A DNA stretch of 64,000 nt from Pohlia nutans. Lineage: Eukaryota; Streptophyta; Bryopsida; Bryales; Mniaceae. The stretch covers positions 27,123,009 to 27,187,008 of the forward strand of contig CM040100.1 in NCBI GenBank assembly GCA_022496805.1. The letters run 5' to 3'. The notes below the pieces were generated by a model. That model worked only from the letters and a program-made list of their open reading frames with translations, had not been told where the DNA came from and did no database searches. The position numbers and the translations under genes are program-made. Shown piece by piece: positions 34,427 to 46,803 of this stretch; the first letter of the stretch is position 1, and every line of letters starts with the position of its first letter.

Positions 34427-37212
34427 ATGGAGACCCGCCAATCGGCTTTGACCCATCCGGTTGAGGAGCGGCAAACCACGCACATGGACATAGACCCTCC
34501 CTCAGTCCATTTGAAGAAGCTACTCGAGGCCAAAGCTATCAAGGAGGCCAAACTCAGCAGTGGAAAAAAGAACAACAACAACATGGCAACAGAGCAGATC
34601 AACACTGAAGGTGAAGACATCGTTATGGCTACCGACCACGCTATCACCAACAACGAGACAGCCAAAACCCAATGAGCCACACGTACCCAATTGGCCGCAG
34701 CCAAGGAGCGCAGCAAAAAAGAAGCAGCTGACGGGAGAACAAAGCAGCATGCGTCCAACGTCCACAACAAAGACCAAGAGCAGAAGAACTTCAACGAAAG
34801 AGCAAACCACGACGAACAGCATCGCCACCACACCAACGCCGCACAGCATCGAAGCCAGGACATAACCGATTGCAGCAGAAGCACCACCACGAAAAAGGCT
34901 GCAAGCGACAACGATCGCGGCAGAAGCGTAAGCAGACAAAGGTCGAACAACATCAGAGAGCGTAGCAGGAGTATTAGCAAGAAAACAATGAACGACATAG
35001 GCAGCCGCGACCGTAACTCAGGTAAGCAGGGAGCGGACAGCCTCGCAGTCAACAACGGAACCAAGAGTAAGCAAGGTGCGGCCAGCAGCGGTCCCCGCAA
35101 CGAAGGCACGAGCAAGCGCGCGACAACCAACAACAACAACGAAGGAGGCAGAAACGGCAACAACAACAGCATCAACACCAAGCAGAACAAGAAAATTACC
35201 AGCGTCAACAACGTCGGCACCAAAGACCTCAACGTCACCAACATAGGCACTGACGATAACTCGGAAGACGCGACTGATATGGAGAGCTCCGACACCGAAG
35301 GCAGCAGCGACGGAGTAAGCCCGAGCGACGCAAGAGAACTCAACAAGGTCGGAGACAACAACAAGAAACCAGAGGACGCAACCGCCAAGGGAGGGCAAAG
35401 GCAGCAAGGGTTTAAGGAAACGGAGCATCGACAGTACGGGACCAGTGCACAAGAGCAAAGGCAGAGCAGCGCGAGGGCAGAAGAGCAATGGCAGGAGGGA
35501 ACGAGGGCAGAGGAGCAACGGCAAATCGTGACTAGAGCTGAGGAACAACGGCCAAACAACATGCAGGAAGAAAGCGACGACCTCAACTTTGAACACCATG
35601 GTCAGCAGCTCCCCAACTCCCAAATTGAGAATTTTAACGTGAACTTTGAACCTAGGCGTCCTAATTTTTGGCTAGGTTTTAGATACATGGAAAACCTAGG
35701 GCTCGATAATAATGATGAGGAAATTTACATGGGGGAATCAGTAGATGACATGGTTACTAGAGGCATGGTTCTTAAAGAAGCCCAAGAAACCTTAGAGGCA
35801 ACCGTGGCATTCCCACGCACTCCACAGATTTTATACCCTATGGTTAGAGAGGATGGGATTGTAGGACAACACTACAATCTCACCCAACTCCCCTTTGACA
35901 TACCGGTAGATCCCACTACCGGCTTAGCCTTGGACTTCCATGTGGAAATCCACTTCGAAGTCCATATTGAAACCCCCCTTTTTCATGATGAAGCTAAAGC
36001 AAAGATTACTAAGCGTTTAGAGGAAATGAATATTTCCCTTGGCCATGGCATAATTGATCCCATGGCGGTACTATGTTATAGTGTCAAAAAGGGAGGGCAA
36101 CGTGGGGTTTGGAATGGTGTAGTTAAACTACACCTCCAAAACCCGGGAGAGGATGGCATTAAGCTTCTTCAAGGGCTCCGCCCCTTCATTCTAGAGTACG
36201 ACACTTTAGATGGATACTCTAACACACCTTGCACAAAAAAGTTTTTGGGCAAAGTGTGTAAGAGCTACCATAGTGTTGCTAGAAATGATAGTCTTTCGGT
36301 CAAAATAAAAAGTGACAATTTAATTGACACTACCGCTAGCTCCCTCTTCCTTGACATCTTGAGGAATAGCTTCCTCAAGAGACAAGACTTTGAGATCACC
36401 GATGTCCGTAAGAAAACCTATGAAACCCACGCTTTTATAGTAACTCCTACCCCTAATCAAGCGGACAAGATTAGGATGCACCACGTAGCGGCTAACCATG
36501 AGGTTATTAAACCTCAAAAAAAGGTGTATAACACACCACGCATCACACTCGAGGAGAAGGCAAAAAATGATGCCCTTTCTCTTACTCTCTCTTACCTCCC
36601 CATTTTGATGTCGGTAGTTGACACCACCGAAGCGATCCTTAGAGTCATGGAAACTAAGAATGTAGCTTCGATTTGGTTCCATAGGGAAGTTGGGACTATG
36701 CACAACGGGAGTGCGAACGTGCAATGCACAAATCCCATAGTGTATAGATCCTTTGTGAACAAAAAGTATGTCATTGGAGGCAACTATGTAGAGTTCGCTC
36801 CGCATAGAAGAAGTTTAGATGGTTTGCTCCCACCCACGAATGAGATGGTGGAAAAGTGGGGTTTTAATGACATTAACAAGGCCTTGATCAACACGGTGAC
36901 CACACTTGTAACGACAACCCCTTCTATCACCAAAGAAGATGTGAAAAAAATTTGAAGGAAGACATGAAGACAATATTGGAAGACAACAACAAGACCATGA
37001 GAGAGGAGAACAAGAAGATGAAGAAAGATTTGGAGGTGTCTATGGAGAAGAAGATGAATGAAGAAAGAATCTTCAACGACGCCAAGCATGATGAATTACG
37101 AGCAAAGATTGATGCCGTTCATATGAATATTATGAAAGCAATCCAAGGCCTTGGAGACATCAAAAGTAGTACTTCCCGCCCCGCCATAGAGTATTCAAAA
37201 AATGTAGATTGA
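34427..37212 (+). pseudogene. LINE ORF1 protein, broken by one stop and one frameshift
   Basis: ATG 34427 opens a frame that is interrupted by a TGA at 34673-34675 and then continues unchanged to 36955. The first third is low complexity (Asn, Gln, Arg, Glu), with an RS-like patch (RGRSVSRQRS) and TRAEEQRQ repeats at 35430-35550. From about 35620 a globular part follows (NFWLGFRYMENLG onward) that I cannot assign. A slip in the seven-A run at 36946-36952 is needed to enter the last frame. That frame encodes a Lys/Glu-rich coiled coil (about 36955-37150), suited to trimerisation as in other LINE ORF1 proteins. No CCHC knuckle was seen. RNA binding is inferred from position and charge. Confidence 0.65.
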
Positions 37213-37463
37213 AAAAAGACCATAGAGTAGAATACATAGTATTTTCTATACTTCATAGTATTATTTCCTACTTCCTACTCTATACTATATACTATTCAAT
37301 ATCTATACAATATTTATATGGAATACTATCTAGTATTATACAGTATAGAAATACCAAATACATATACATACCATTTTGGTATACATATACTGTAATATTA
37401 TACACCATATATAAAAAGGTATATACTAATACCAAAAAATACATATACGTTTATACAATACTT

Positions 37464-37620
37464 TTGTACACAAACACCAATACAAATACCAATACCAATA
37501 CAAACACCAATACCAATACCAACACAAACTCCAATACAAATACCTATACAAATATCAACACAAATACCAATACAAGTACCTATACAAATACCAATAGCAA
37601 TACAAATACCAAACCCAAAA
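37464..37620 (+). repeat. (ACCAAT/ACAAAT)n minisatellite in the ORF2 leader
   Basis: A hexanucleotide-like tract (AATACCAATACAAACACC and variants) keeps the frame open because the unit is six bases. It encodes an Asn/Thr alternation of about 45 residues. Length differences among copies of the LINE would not break the frame. It separates ORF1 from the 2A-like motif. Confidence 0.85.
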
Positions 37621-37982
37621 TCAATACCAAAAACAAAATCAAATCAAACAATCATGACAAAATTAATAAAAACAATCAATATACAAAATACATAACACAT
37701 AAAACAAAAAGAAGAAATATAAATCCCAACAAAAATAATCAACATACAAAATACATAATACACAAAACAAACAGAAGAAATACAAAACCCAACAAAAAAC
37801 AAAAAAATAACAAACAAAACAAATGGACTCGGCTCAACGGCCTCGTCCAAAAAAAACAACATCAACAACAATGGACTCGGCCTACCGGCCTCGTCCAAAA
37901 TAGACAAAAAAATATAAATATACATAGTACAAAAGAAATAATAACTCAAAAAACTCCCGTAAAAAGACACTTTCTACACCAA

Positions 37983-38024
37983 TTATTATTATTATGCGGG
38001 GACATAGAATCCAACCCCGGGCCT
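37983..38024 (+). other. 2A-like ribosome-skipping motif
   Basis: Codons 37983-38024 encode LLLLCGDIESNPGP, which fits the 2A consensus D-(V/I)-E-x-N-P-G-P, with the hydrophobic/Gly stretch that precedes it in active examples. In 2A peptides the bond between the last Gly and Pro is not formed, and translation continues with the Pro. Here the Pro is followed at once by Met and the start of the endonuclease-containing part, so skipping would release the EN-RT protein with an N-terminal Pro. Such motifs are known in some animal and trypanosomatid non-LTR elements. Activity in this copy is inferred from motif only. Confidence 0.85.
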
Positions 38025-38649
38025 ATGCCAGACTTACTTAAAACACATCCACCTACTCATAAAAGAAGATCCAAAACATATTTTATTCCAAGCACGATTA
38101 AATTACAACCCGAGTATCAACATTTAGCAAAACAATTCGCACCTATCCTAAATATAAACCATCCAAAGCATACGGAAGCCAGGAACGACTATCCACACAT
38201 ATCGAATTACATTCACCAAAATCAACATCATCCATCACCAAGAATTTTATATGCACTCATAGTTACATTAAGTCCATCAAAAGAAACATGTGACCAACTA
38301 TTAATACAAATTCCCAACCCAGATTGGACAACATTACTGCTAGAAAGAATATCATTACTCCAAAATCCACCAGAAAGACACATATTAACTACACATCCAT
38401 ATACAGAATTTACAAACAACAATCAAAACATAATAAACCCACCAAAAACAATTCATAAAGAAATCTATGCTTTTATTCATCAACATAACGGTCCAACAAC
38501 CCTCCAAAACATGATCGATGAATTCCCACTCCTCCCCATCAATTTGTTAGAAGAAACATTAAAAATATATGAACCATTACAAGAATACACTTATCCCCCA
38601 CCACTCCCAGACACACCCATAGTACAACCACAAGAAATTTGTACAACAA

Positions 38650-39420
38650 ATCATAATACGAGATTCATTACATGGAATGCCGCTTCACTAAATACGGCCC
38701 TTCCAAATCTACAGGAACTAATCAACACACCAGATGAACCCGCTATCATCACAATACAAGAAACTAAAATAACTGCTACAAAATCCACCAAATACATACA
38801 AAATTTATTTCCAAAATACAAATTGATTTTTAACAATACACACGCCCTAACAAGATGCATGCAACAACGAATGTCATACGTACCCACAAGAGGAGGTCTC
38901 CTCACACTAATACACCAAAAATACGCATATCCCGGCAACATCACTAAAATCCCAACTCCCAAGGAAATATCACCCTATTTACAAATAATAAAAATAGACA
39001 ATAACCCACTACAAACTTGGCTAATTATTCACATATATATATGCCGTCTCATGTAGAAGATACACAATATATACCATTGATCCAACAAAACATAACACAA
39101 CAAATCAATGCACATCCAAATACCACATACATATTGTGTGGAGATTTTAATAGACATAGCACTTATTGGACGAAAAAATAGTACTGACACAACCCCACCA
39201 CAAACGGAAGACATAGAATGGAGGACATTTACAAATAATCTCCAACTAGAATATATCCCAACAAACTGCCCATATTCCAGACAAGGGGGTCAAAACTATA
39301 ACCAAACCAGCCTAATAGATGGATACTATATCAAAACACCAGACAACACTTTATACACATCAACCACAGATAACGACCACAACCTTAACTCTGACCACTC
39401 ACCAGTAACTTTACACATAC
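38650..39420 (+). other. APE-type endonuclease domain of the LINE
   Basis: Recognisable catalytic blocks in order are FITWNAASL (Asn), ITIQETK (Glu), CGDFNRHS (Asp/Asn, near 39140-39160) and NSDHSPVTLH (Asp/His, near 39400). Slips near 39045 and 39168 move the reading frame through all three frames. This places the element among APE-type LINEs. Confidence 0.8.
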
Positions 39421-40329
39421 CACCGAACGCCTTATTAGCAAGACCCATTCCAATAACAAAGAAAACAACAAGAATTCTAAACCCCATACCACAAGAAAAT
39501 ATGGAAAAATTCAAAACAGAATACTTTGAAGAAAATGCTCTACAAATAAATGAACTCGTCACAATACTATCAAATGATCAACTAACAGACGTCCAATGGC
39601 AAACATCATGTTCAAAACTAGATCACCTGATACAAAGAATATCAAACAAAATTCAAGAAACCTGCAGTGCACTACCACTCCCAATACTAACAAATCGCAC
39701 CTCTCAACAAGGAGGTTTTTTACCAAGAAAACTACAAAAATCATGGTAAAAACACCTATCCACCTACCATCTAATTAGAAAAACAATTTACATAACAAAA
39801 AATACACAAAACTGGCAAACACATCCAATAATTGAAGAATTAAAAACCCATACAAATGTAAACATCCCACCACTCCCAACCCAAGAACATGACCAAATAG
39901 AATGGATCCAATCATTAGTAGAAATAGCCAAAACGGCAAAAACACAAGCACGTAAAATCACCACAAAATACACACAAAGCTGTATAAAAAAGGCAATCCA
40001 AAAATACAGACAACTTTACGACAAAAGCCCAAAGAAAATAAACAAAAAAGTATTCAAAAATCAAGAAACTCCACCACTGGATTGCATCATGGACAGAAAC
40101 AACAACATACTGACCAACCCAGAAGATATAACAAATGAAATCCACATACAACAATCAATCAGTAACAGACCTACAGTACCAACATGTTACTACCAACCCG
40201 AACATGCAATACAATGCACCTGCGGAGTTAGACAATACCCATGGCACGACCTTGACGGTTTTGTAATAGAAAAAAGAGGACACCCACAAACACCACTTTA
40301 TAAACACTTTGATAAGGAAACATATGAAA

Positions 40330-41300
40330 TGTGTCTTAAAAACCTATCCAACAACAAAACACCTGGCCCAGACTAAATTCCCAACTCAATACTAAAAAAC
40401 ATGCCCGATAACTTCCAAAAACTACTCTTTTTATTTTTCACTCATTGCTACAAACAAAAACAAATCCCAGCCTCATGGAAAATCAGCTTAACCATACTGC
40501 TTTATAAAAAAGGAAACCCAGCACAACTGCCAAACCACAGACCAATAGCACTAGCAAACACAATATACAAACTCTTCACCAGTACGCTAACATACATATT
40601 ATCAGCATACGGTGAAAAATACCAAATCCTACACGATAGTCAAGAAGGATTCAGAGCAGAAAGAAGTACAGCTAGACAACTACAACTCCTCATAGCAGCA
40701 TTAGAAGATGCAAAATTTACAAACCAGGACATATATCTACTTTATATAGACTTCAAAAACGCATTTGGCTCACTAGATCATCCAAGACTCCTAACTATAA
40801 TGAAAGACCTTGGGTACCCAGAAGATGCAATTATGCTAGTTGGCAACATCTACTCCCATTCGAACACCATTTTTACCGGTGAACACTTTGGCAAAACAAA
40901 ACCAATACCGATTCAAAGAGGAACCATACAAGGAGATACACTTAGCCCATATCTTTTCATAATTTTTCTCGAACCACTCTTGAGATGGCTACAAAGAGGG
41001 GAAAATGGCTACAAATTTGGTACATCAAAAATCCAAATTAGCTCTGCAGCATATGCGGATGATTTAGCAGCCATATCAAATAATATAAAATCATTACAAA
41101 TACAACTAAACAAAATTGACAAATTCTGTGAATGGGCGGGCATGGACTTGGGAGTCACAAAATGTGCCGTTACCGGTTGTCCAAATAAATCCAAAATGCC
41201 ACCAAACAAATTTAAAACCCACATCACAAACCAAAAAATCAATTACAGAGACCAAACATTACCAGTACTCCATCAAAATGAACCGTATGTATACTTAGGC
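40330..41300 (+). other. Reverse transcriptase domain of the LINE
   Basis: The RT blocks are NNKTPGPD followed by IPN near 40350-40385 (with a TAA at 40374 between them), the FKNAFGSLDH block (Asp codon at 40749), IQRGTIQGDTLSP near 40910, and YAADL-type YADD at 41052-41063. All three catalytic Asp positions are present. Apart from the stop at 40374, this portion is intact to 41999. Confidence 0.85.
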
Positions 41301-42866
41301 ATACAATTAGTTCCATCGCTAAAATGGAAACTCCAAACACATATCACCACAACTAAAATAATAGACCAATGTAAACAATTATCAAAATGCCCTGCCACCA
41401 TCAAACAAAGAATCAATATGGTGGACACAGTAATCAGAGCAGGCATAGCCTACAGCTTCTTCGCAGTCCCATACTCACTACCAACCATTAAAAAACTTGA
41501 CAAGAAAATTATTGCAATCCAAAAAACGATATGCGGACTACCTAAAAGCACCACAAATATTATAACTCAACTTCCTCATGATTTATTTGGACTAGAAGCC
41601 TTCTCTCTAAAAAACGCCTACCTTAGATGCATTGGGGAACAACTTCGTAATGCACTCAACGACAAAGGAAGACTAGGAATAATATATAAAGGACTAATAC
41701 AACACATACTTGTCAAAGCCGGAGGTGCCGATGCCATCCCAAGAATCAAACGCCAAGATTGCATTACATCACCTACAACACGAACATTATTCCTTCTAAA
41801 AACAGAAGTTGGTATACACCTTAAAAGCACAGAAGAAAATTTTCAACTTTACATGACTGAACTAGAAAAAGAATGGAGATCTGCAGTCATAAATGACCTA
41901 CCACTATTAGACCCGAAACTCTCTATCAAACTATTATACAAATTAATGGCACACAAAATTTTATCAATCAAATCATCCTTCCGAACGGCACAAAACTAAT
42001 GTCACCAGAAGAATTTAAAATATACTATCAAAATCCAACTAAACTAGACAAAAGCACATTAAACATAGCAGAACAACTCTTCTGTGAACCAAAATGTGAC
42101 GAAGATTGCCCAAATCCATGTCAAATACACTTACCACCTCGTACACTAAAAGAAAAATACAAAATATACAACCACAGAATAATACCAAGAACACCAACAA
42201 ATCCCGTACAAGTCCCCCAACCTCCACAACAACCAGCCCCACCACAAAACAAAATGAACGATCCCATAAGATTCCCCATTCACACAATATTAAACCATAA
42301 AACAACCACAACTAAAGACAAATATAAAATACCAAAAAAATACAACACCTATCTATGTCAATGGATAGACTCAAACCACATAACATACAATAAATGGATA
42401 CAACAACGCGAACTATTTCCACTAAATCTACCAACAGTAATAGACCATAATCTAAACCTACTTACAAAATACTATACAGAACTTAAAAACAAACACTATC
42501 AAAATATTATAAATACACAATTCACACCCGAACAAAATAGGGACACAAGACACATCCCACCCCCAACAATAATCCCATACATTAAAACATCCACAATTAA
42601 ATGTAACCCAGAAAAAGACATAGACACGAATAAGTGCACCATTCAAACACAAAATGATAGAACTCACATATATAACGACACCGGTAAATATATCACCACC
42701 ATTCCAACTACAAGAATAAAATGGTTATGGCAACAATATAACAATAACAAATACAACATCCACAAACTAATACCTGCTATACAATCATTTGAAACGGAAG
42801 TAGTCTGGCTATATCAAAGATATGAACACAATAAAAACACCACACCATACCATTCCATCCGACATT

Positions 42867-43335
42867 TTAGACACACTAATAACAACATTTAATATAACAC
42901 ACTCATACTTTTCCTCACCAATTACATGTTCCATGAAATCTACCCAATTCTTCTCAGCATTCGCCAGAGACAGGATTTTTGGCTCTCTAGGAACAGCCTT
43001 TCAATTCAAATGGAAAGGTATTGGATACGCTCACCCAAATGACGCCGAAACAGCACAACAAGCAATACATTGGGCTAGACTAGCATCAAAACAAGACCCA
43101 GAAACTGTCACCATTTTAGCAATCCCGGACACCAACTGGTACCAAAACCTATCACCGTACAATGGACCCTTCCCGGATACGCATGCCATTATACATTTTA
43201 CCGCGGACACCATTACATACGACAAACCAACAATTCCATTAGTACCCAACAAAACCCGAAACGAACCACTTGCAATACACATATGGTGTATTCACCATCA
43301 AAACAATAACATTGGCACAATAAACCAAATAAACA
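42867..43335 (+). other. PCIF1/Dam-like adenine methyltransferase-like domain in the LINE
   Basis: Between RT and RNase H lies a segment with YFSSPITCSMKSTQFFSAFA, RDRIFGSLG, then KGIGYAHPNDAETAQQAI and VTILAIPDTNW. The order of (F/Y)-x-SP, FGSxG, a Gly-rich strand ending before a Pro-containing motif, an A/W helix and a hydrophobic IPxxW strand recalls the catalytic part of PCIF1-type and phage Dam-type N6-adenine methyltransferases. There the motif is NPPF or DPPY. Here the corresponding spot reads HPND, so the catalytic motif is altered or lost. The similarity is from memory of the family pattern and needs a profile search. Confidence 0.55.
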
Positions 43336-43529
43336 CCATAAACACAGCAATTGAAAACCTACAAATTTCGCAATACCATACACAAACAGCACCACCCACA
43401 CCACTAAACACAAAAGTTAACAAAAGCACAAAATGGAACAAACTAATTTACCCACCCTATAACAATTTACAAAACATGCGGGTAGATCCCCTTCCAAATT
43501 TCGAAATAAACACTACTCTAAAATTTCTA

Positions 43530-43975
43530 CCACAATACAACTATTACACGGATGGATCCTTTTTACCACCTAAAGAAGATGATAACGATGGCCATTGGAA
43601 AAAAGAAAAAGCTGGATATGGAATCTACAACCCATCCAAACCAGATGTACAAATATCAAAAAGACTGCCTGGACTACAAACATGCTTCAGAGCAGAACTA
43701 ATGGCCATACATGAAACACTTTCACTAATCACCACTAAATACATAAACGAACCGGCACATATTTTTACTGATTGTCTCAATTGTATACACGTTCTAAACA
43801 CACAATTAAAACATCCAACCCAACAAAACAACCACGCCGACAAAACCATATTAGAAGAAATGGTAAACATGCTAAAAAAGCGAACACAACCAACCACAAT
43901 ATACAAAGTTAAAGCACACGCTAAAATTAACGGAAATGAACACGCAGACCAACTCGCAAAAGAAGGAACCATGCA
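43530..43975 (+). other. RNase H domain of the LINE
   Basis: The ribonuclease HI catalytic set is complete in the C-terminal frame: Asp in YYTDGSF (codon 43551), Glu in FRAELMAI (43695), Asp in HIFTDCLN (43770) and Asp in NEHADQLAKE (43947). The spacing matches RNase HI. The same domain survives as a fragment at 7678-9122. Confidence 0.9.
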
Positions 43976-44334
43976 AAGAGGCTACCGACAAGCAGCAAAC
44001 CCACACGAATTTGCACATACCACACCTTACTACTTCCAAAAAGACACATGGCCCGATCGTATCAAACAACCTGACAAAGGACCAGTTAGATGCTTGGAAG
44101 AATACATCAAGAAACATGACCGAGAAAATAACCTGGAAATATTGGCAGAAGACTTTCCCAACATTAACAAATGGACAACAAACCCCATCATAGACAACGA
44201 AATGTCCAATGACTTTTGGAATAATCCAGAAATAACAGACTCACAAAAAACAAGCATACTAAAATTTAGAACCGGTCAATACATGGGTAATGCAAGAAAG
44301 CAATTAATCTTCGGCATACAAAGATTCCCCTCAA

Positions 44335-44640
44335 AAACATGTCCCATCTGTAATTCACAAGATGTAGATACATGGCTACATGTACTTTTACTATGCAAAC
44401 AACACCATATACACGCACTAAGAACCAAAAGACACAACAAAGCGGTATGGGTATTAAGAAAATTAATACTATCCTCAAATAAATCAAGATGCTATACTCT
44501 CATGAATGCGGGTAAATTCAACAATAATCCACAAGAAAACACAGTTCCTCCATGGTTATTACCATGTACTTGTAATCAACAAAGATGTCAATGTAATGCC
44601 AGATTCAAACTAGATATATTATGCATTAAAGGCCTCCCAT
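44335..44640 (+). other. C-terminal Cys/His zinc-knuckle region of the LINE
   Basis: CPIC begins at 44340, followed by HVLLLC and further His (a CCHC-like cluster). Near 44570 a second Cys cluster, CTCNQQRCQC, follows. CCHC-like motifs at this place are usual for the C-terminus of LINE ORF2 proteins and help to bind the template RNA. Confidence 0.65.
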
Positions 44641-45011
44641 ACCAAAGTCCACCTCCTCTAAACCCCGATGATAACCTAACCATACAATTTATAGAATTCA
44701 CATACACAAACGACAGATTTTCACCTGAAACAATTGGCAGAAAAATTTCAAAATACCAACCTCTAATTAATAACATCATACAACAAAGATGGAAGGTAGA
44801 TCCTATCATAGTCATTACAGCTAGAGCTAGAGGAACCACACACGTTCCCTCAATGAAACAACTTGAAACAAAATTCAACATTTGTGAAACCTCCATAAAA
44901 CACACATTCAAAGCAATAAATACCATTGCCATACAATATGCCGGATCTATCCTTTTACATAAAAGACGTATAGAAAATAATCAAACAATACCAACAGACG
45001 TAGTACATTAA

Positions 45012-45042
45012 AAATAAAAAAATAAAAAAAGGGGGGGGGGGG
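45012..45042 (+). repeat. LINE 3' tail: A-rich then G-run
   Basis: Only about 30 bases separate the ORF2 stop from the next repeat: AAAATAAAAAAATAAAAAAA followed by about 14 G. The A-rich part is the expected target-primed tail. The G-run is unusual and adjoins the 3' end of a SINE copy on the opposite strand. Confidence 0.6.
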
Positions 45043-45274
45043 GTAGTGATGAAAACCACTGCTAGCCACTCTTCAAAGTCACTAGCTCAGCTTGTCCCAG
45101 GGGATAGGTAGGGCCGGTTGGTTGGTACAACTTTCCTGCCATAATAACTCACTAGCAGCACCAAGCCATGTGTATCACACCACTGCTCAACGAGCCCAAC
45201 TGGTTCCAAACCCGGACCACATAATCGTGATACAACGCCCTTCACCAACCAACCAAAGAACTCATGACTTGGTG
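45043..45274 (-). mobile_element. tRNA-derived SINE, copy B
   Basis: On the minus strand the element starts CACCAAGTCATGAG at 45274 and carries a B box near 45202-45212 (GGTTTGGAACC). It ends near 45043. It is diverged from copy A but shares the same block order, including CAACCAACCGGCC. It abuts the 3' tail of the LINE tail-to-tail. Confidence 0.75.
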
Positions 45275-45365
45275 ATAAAACTTAACACTAAACATACCTC
45301 TATACAAATCAGAACTTACCCATCATTACTTTGCTACTGTTACTGTTAATTTGTTTTTGTTACTA

Positions 45366-45512
45366 TAGTGTCCATCCTCGAAAGGGGAGAGTAGTATTGT
45401 TCCAATGTCCCTTTGTCCGGTGGGCATCGGGTCATTGACATTACGAACGGACACTTTATTCACGCCGGCCCATTTCTTTGGGTTGGTGTTTCTATCTATC
45501 TATCTATCTGAA
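45366..45512 (+). repeat. Dispersed repeat, copy B
   Basis: Same family as 10201-10350, sharing GGGGAGAGTAGT, TTGTTCCA, CGGTGGGCAT and TTATTCACGCCGGCC. It ends in a TCTA microsatellite (TTTCTATCTATCTATCTATC). Possible LTR 3' part. Confidence 0.55.
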
Positions 45513-46460
45513 GACAGGGTTGGCACATTAGTGCAGAATGTTTTATTTTTTTCAAAGATTAAGATTTTGCAAATGAAATATTTACAAGTATATTCCAAGA
45601 TTTTCTTTTTCACCATAAAAAAAAGGTTTTTCAAAAAAATACTTTCCCACAAAATTCAACATTTTTTCTGGTAGCCCTCTACCTATGCTACTACCAACTA
45701 CAGTAGCCATAATGTCACAATGTGTCCTTGAGAGAAATCAAGGACCATTGTAGCTTCGAAAATTACTATAAGAAAATTAGTTTAAATTTTTGTTTTCATA
45801 AGAATAAGAGGTGTTTTGGAATGTACTTCTGATGTTCCAAGGAATTATTTTTTTTAAATGAGAGGTATGTAGCGTGGCCATAATTTTTAATTTCCTAGAG
45901 GGATTGGATTGTCAGTTCACTAGCTGATGATACAAAGTTATCATGTTTTTTTTTTTTTTAATTTTAATTTATTTTTTGAAACAAATGGATTTCCACTCAT
46001 AGCACAAGTAAGAGCATTCCCACCCATGCACGCTAGGACTAACTCGCTGAAATTATTCATCTACATTTGAAGGGCCCTTGCACTCACACTCCCACCCTGC
46101 ACGTCCCTCACATATTAAAAGTGCGCATCAAATAGTCAATGGACCAATCACAAGTAGAATGTGAGGATATAGTCAACTAAATAGTGATTTGAAGGCCCAA
46201 TTTCTAACACGTTAGGATTGAAAGTCAAGAGGTATTTTTGAAGGGCCCTTGGCACTTTTCATCTACTTCTTGAGTGTGAGAGACTCTGGGAGGGTATGGG
46301 TGGCCATGCTCTAACAGATTACAAACATCACATTGTGGAAGTTATCATGTTGAAAAGGTAATTGGGTGGCAATTGGGTGGCAGTAAGCAACTACTAAACA
46401 AACAAACCGGCTCAGCGAGCTAGTGATAAATGGGCTCACATAGTACTGTTAGGAGAATTT
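45513..46460. other. AT-rich stretch with a direct repeat
   Basis: No gene. The phrase TTGAAGGGCCCTTG recurs at about 46067 and 46238, which suggests an element between them. Neither has a defined end. Confidence 0.3.
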
Positions 46461-46737
46461 CTCTAAATCCCTCCCCCCCCCCCCGGACGTTAATGCAAGA
46501 GGACAAAAACTGCCCCCTATTTTGAACATGTAGGGGCCCACCTTAAAAAATAATCCCCTTTTCCAAGGGTTTAAAATTCCCGAGAAGGTCCTTCTAGACC
46601 AAATTCGGGCAGTAGACCCCAAATTTGCAAAAAAAATTGCCAAAAAAAGACCCTAGGGTGCCCAAAATGGAAATTTCAAAAAATAGGATCCATGGGTGAA
46701 CAGTGTTCGCATTAACATCTGGGGGGCTTTAGAGTCG
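46461..46737. mobile_element. Small inverted-repeat element, copy 1 (CTCTAAATCC ends)
   Basis: Starts CTCTAAATCCCTCCCCCC, then GGACGTTAATGCAAGAGG. It ends GCATTAACATCTGGGGGGCT then TTAGAG, which pairs with the start. About 277 bp, noncoding. The interior matches copy 2 at 46804-47073 closely (CAAGAGGACAAAA, GTAGGGG, CCACCTTAAAAAA, GACCCTAG). Confidence 0.7.
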
Positions 46738-46803
46738 TGGCTGTCAAAAGATCTCTCAGTTTGCTTTACACTATTATTAGCTACATATTCTACAATGTGC
46801 CCC

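Larger units (their letters stand above)
37170..45011 (+). pseudogene. LINE ORF2 polyprotein: 2A-like, endonuclease, RT, MTase-like, RNase H
   Basis: The frame opens at 37170, overlapping the end of ORF1. It contains no ATG before the 2A-like motif, so access from ORF1 (frameshift or reinitiation) is likely. Domains in order: Thr/Asn-rich repeat linker, 2A-like motif, APE endonuclease, reverse transcriptase, a Cys-rich linker (CEPKCDEDCPNPC near 42085), a PCIF1/Dam-like domain, RNase H and a CCHC knuckle. It is disabled by frameshifts near 39045, 39168, 41990 and 42860 and by TAA stops at 39747 and 40374. The protein ends at 45011, only about 30 bases before an A-rich then G-rich tail. The family resembles the Ingi/RTE-like or other APE-type LINEs with RNase H. 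The clade is not decided. Confidence 0.8.

Noticed and set aside
36943..36955. Programmed -1 frameshift at the A-run of ORF1
   Set aside because: The run lacks a standard slippery heptamer in the zero frame and no clear downstream pseudoknot was seen. A one-base deletion in the A tract is the simpler reading, though not excluded.
37209..39056. An apparent start codon for LINE ORF2 at 37209
   Set aside because: The codon is TTG, not ATG. Nuclear genes of plants do not normally use it, and the frame is open upstream to 37170.
39747..40376. Reassigned UAA codons in the LINE
   Set aside because: The two TAA codons stand at Lys-like positions, while other lesions are frameshifts and TGA. The genes of the neighbouring element end normally at TGA. 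Simple decay explains them.
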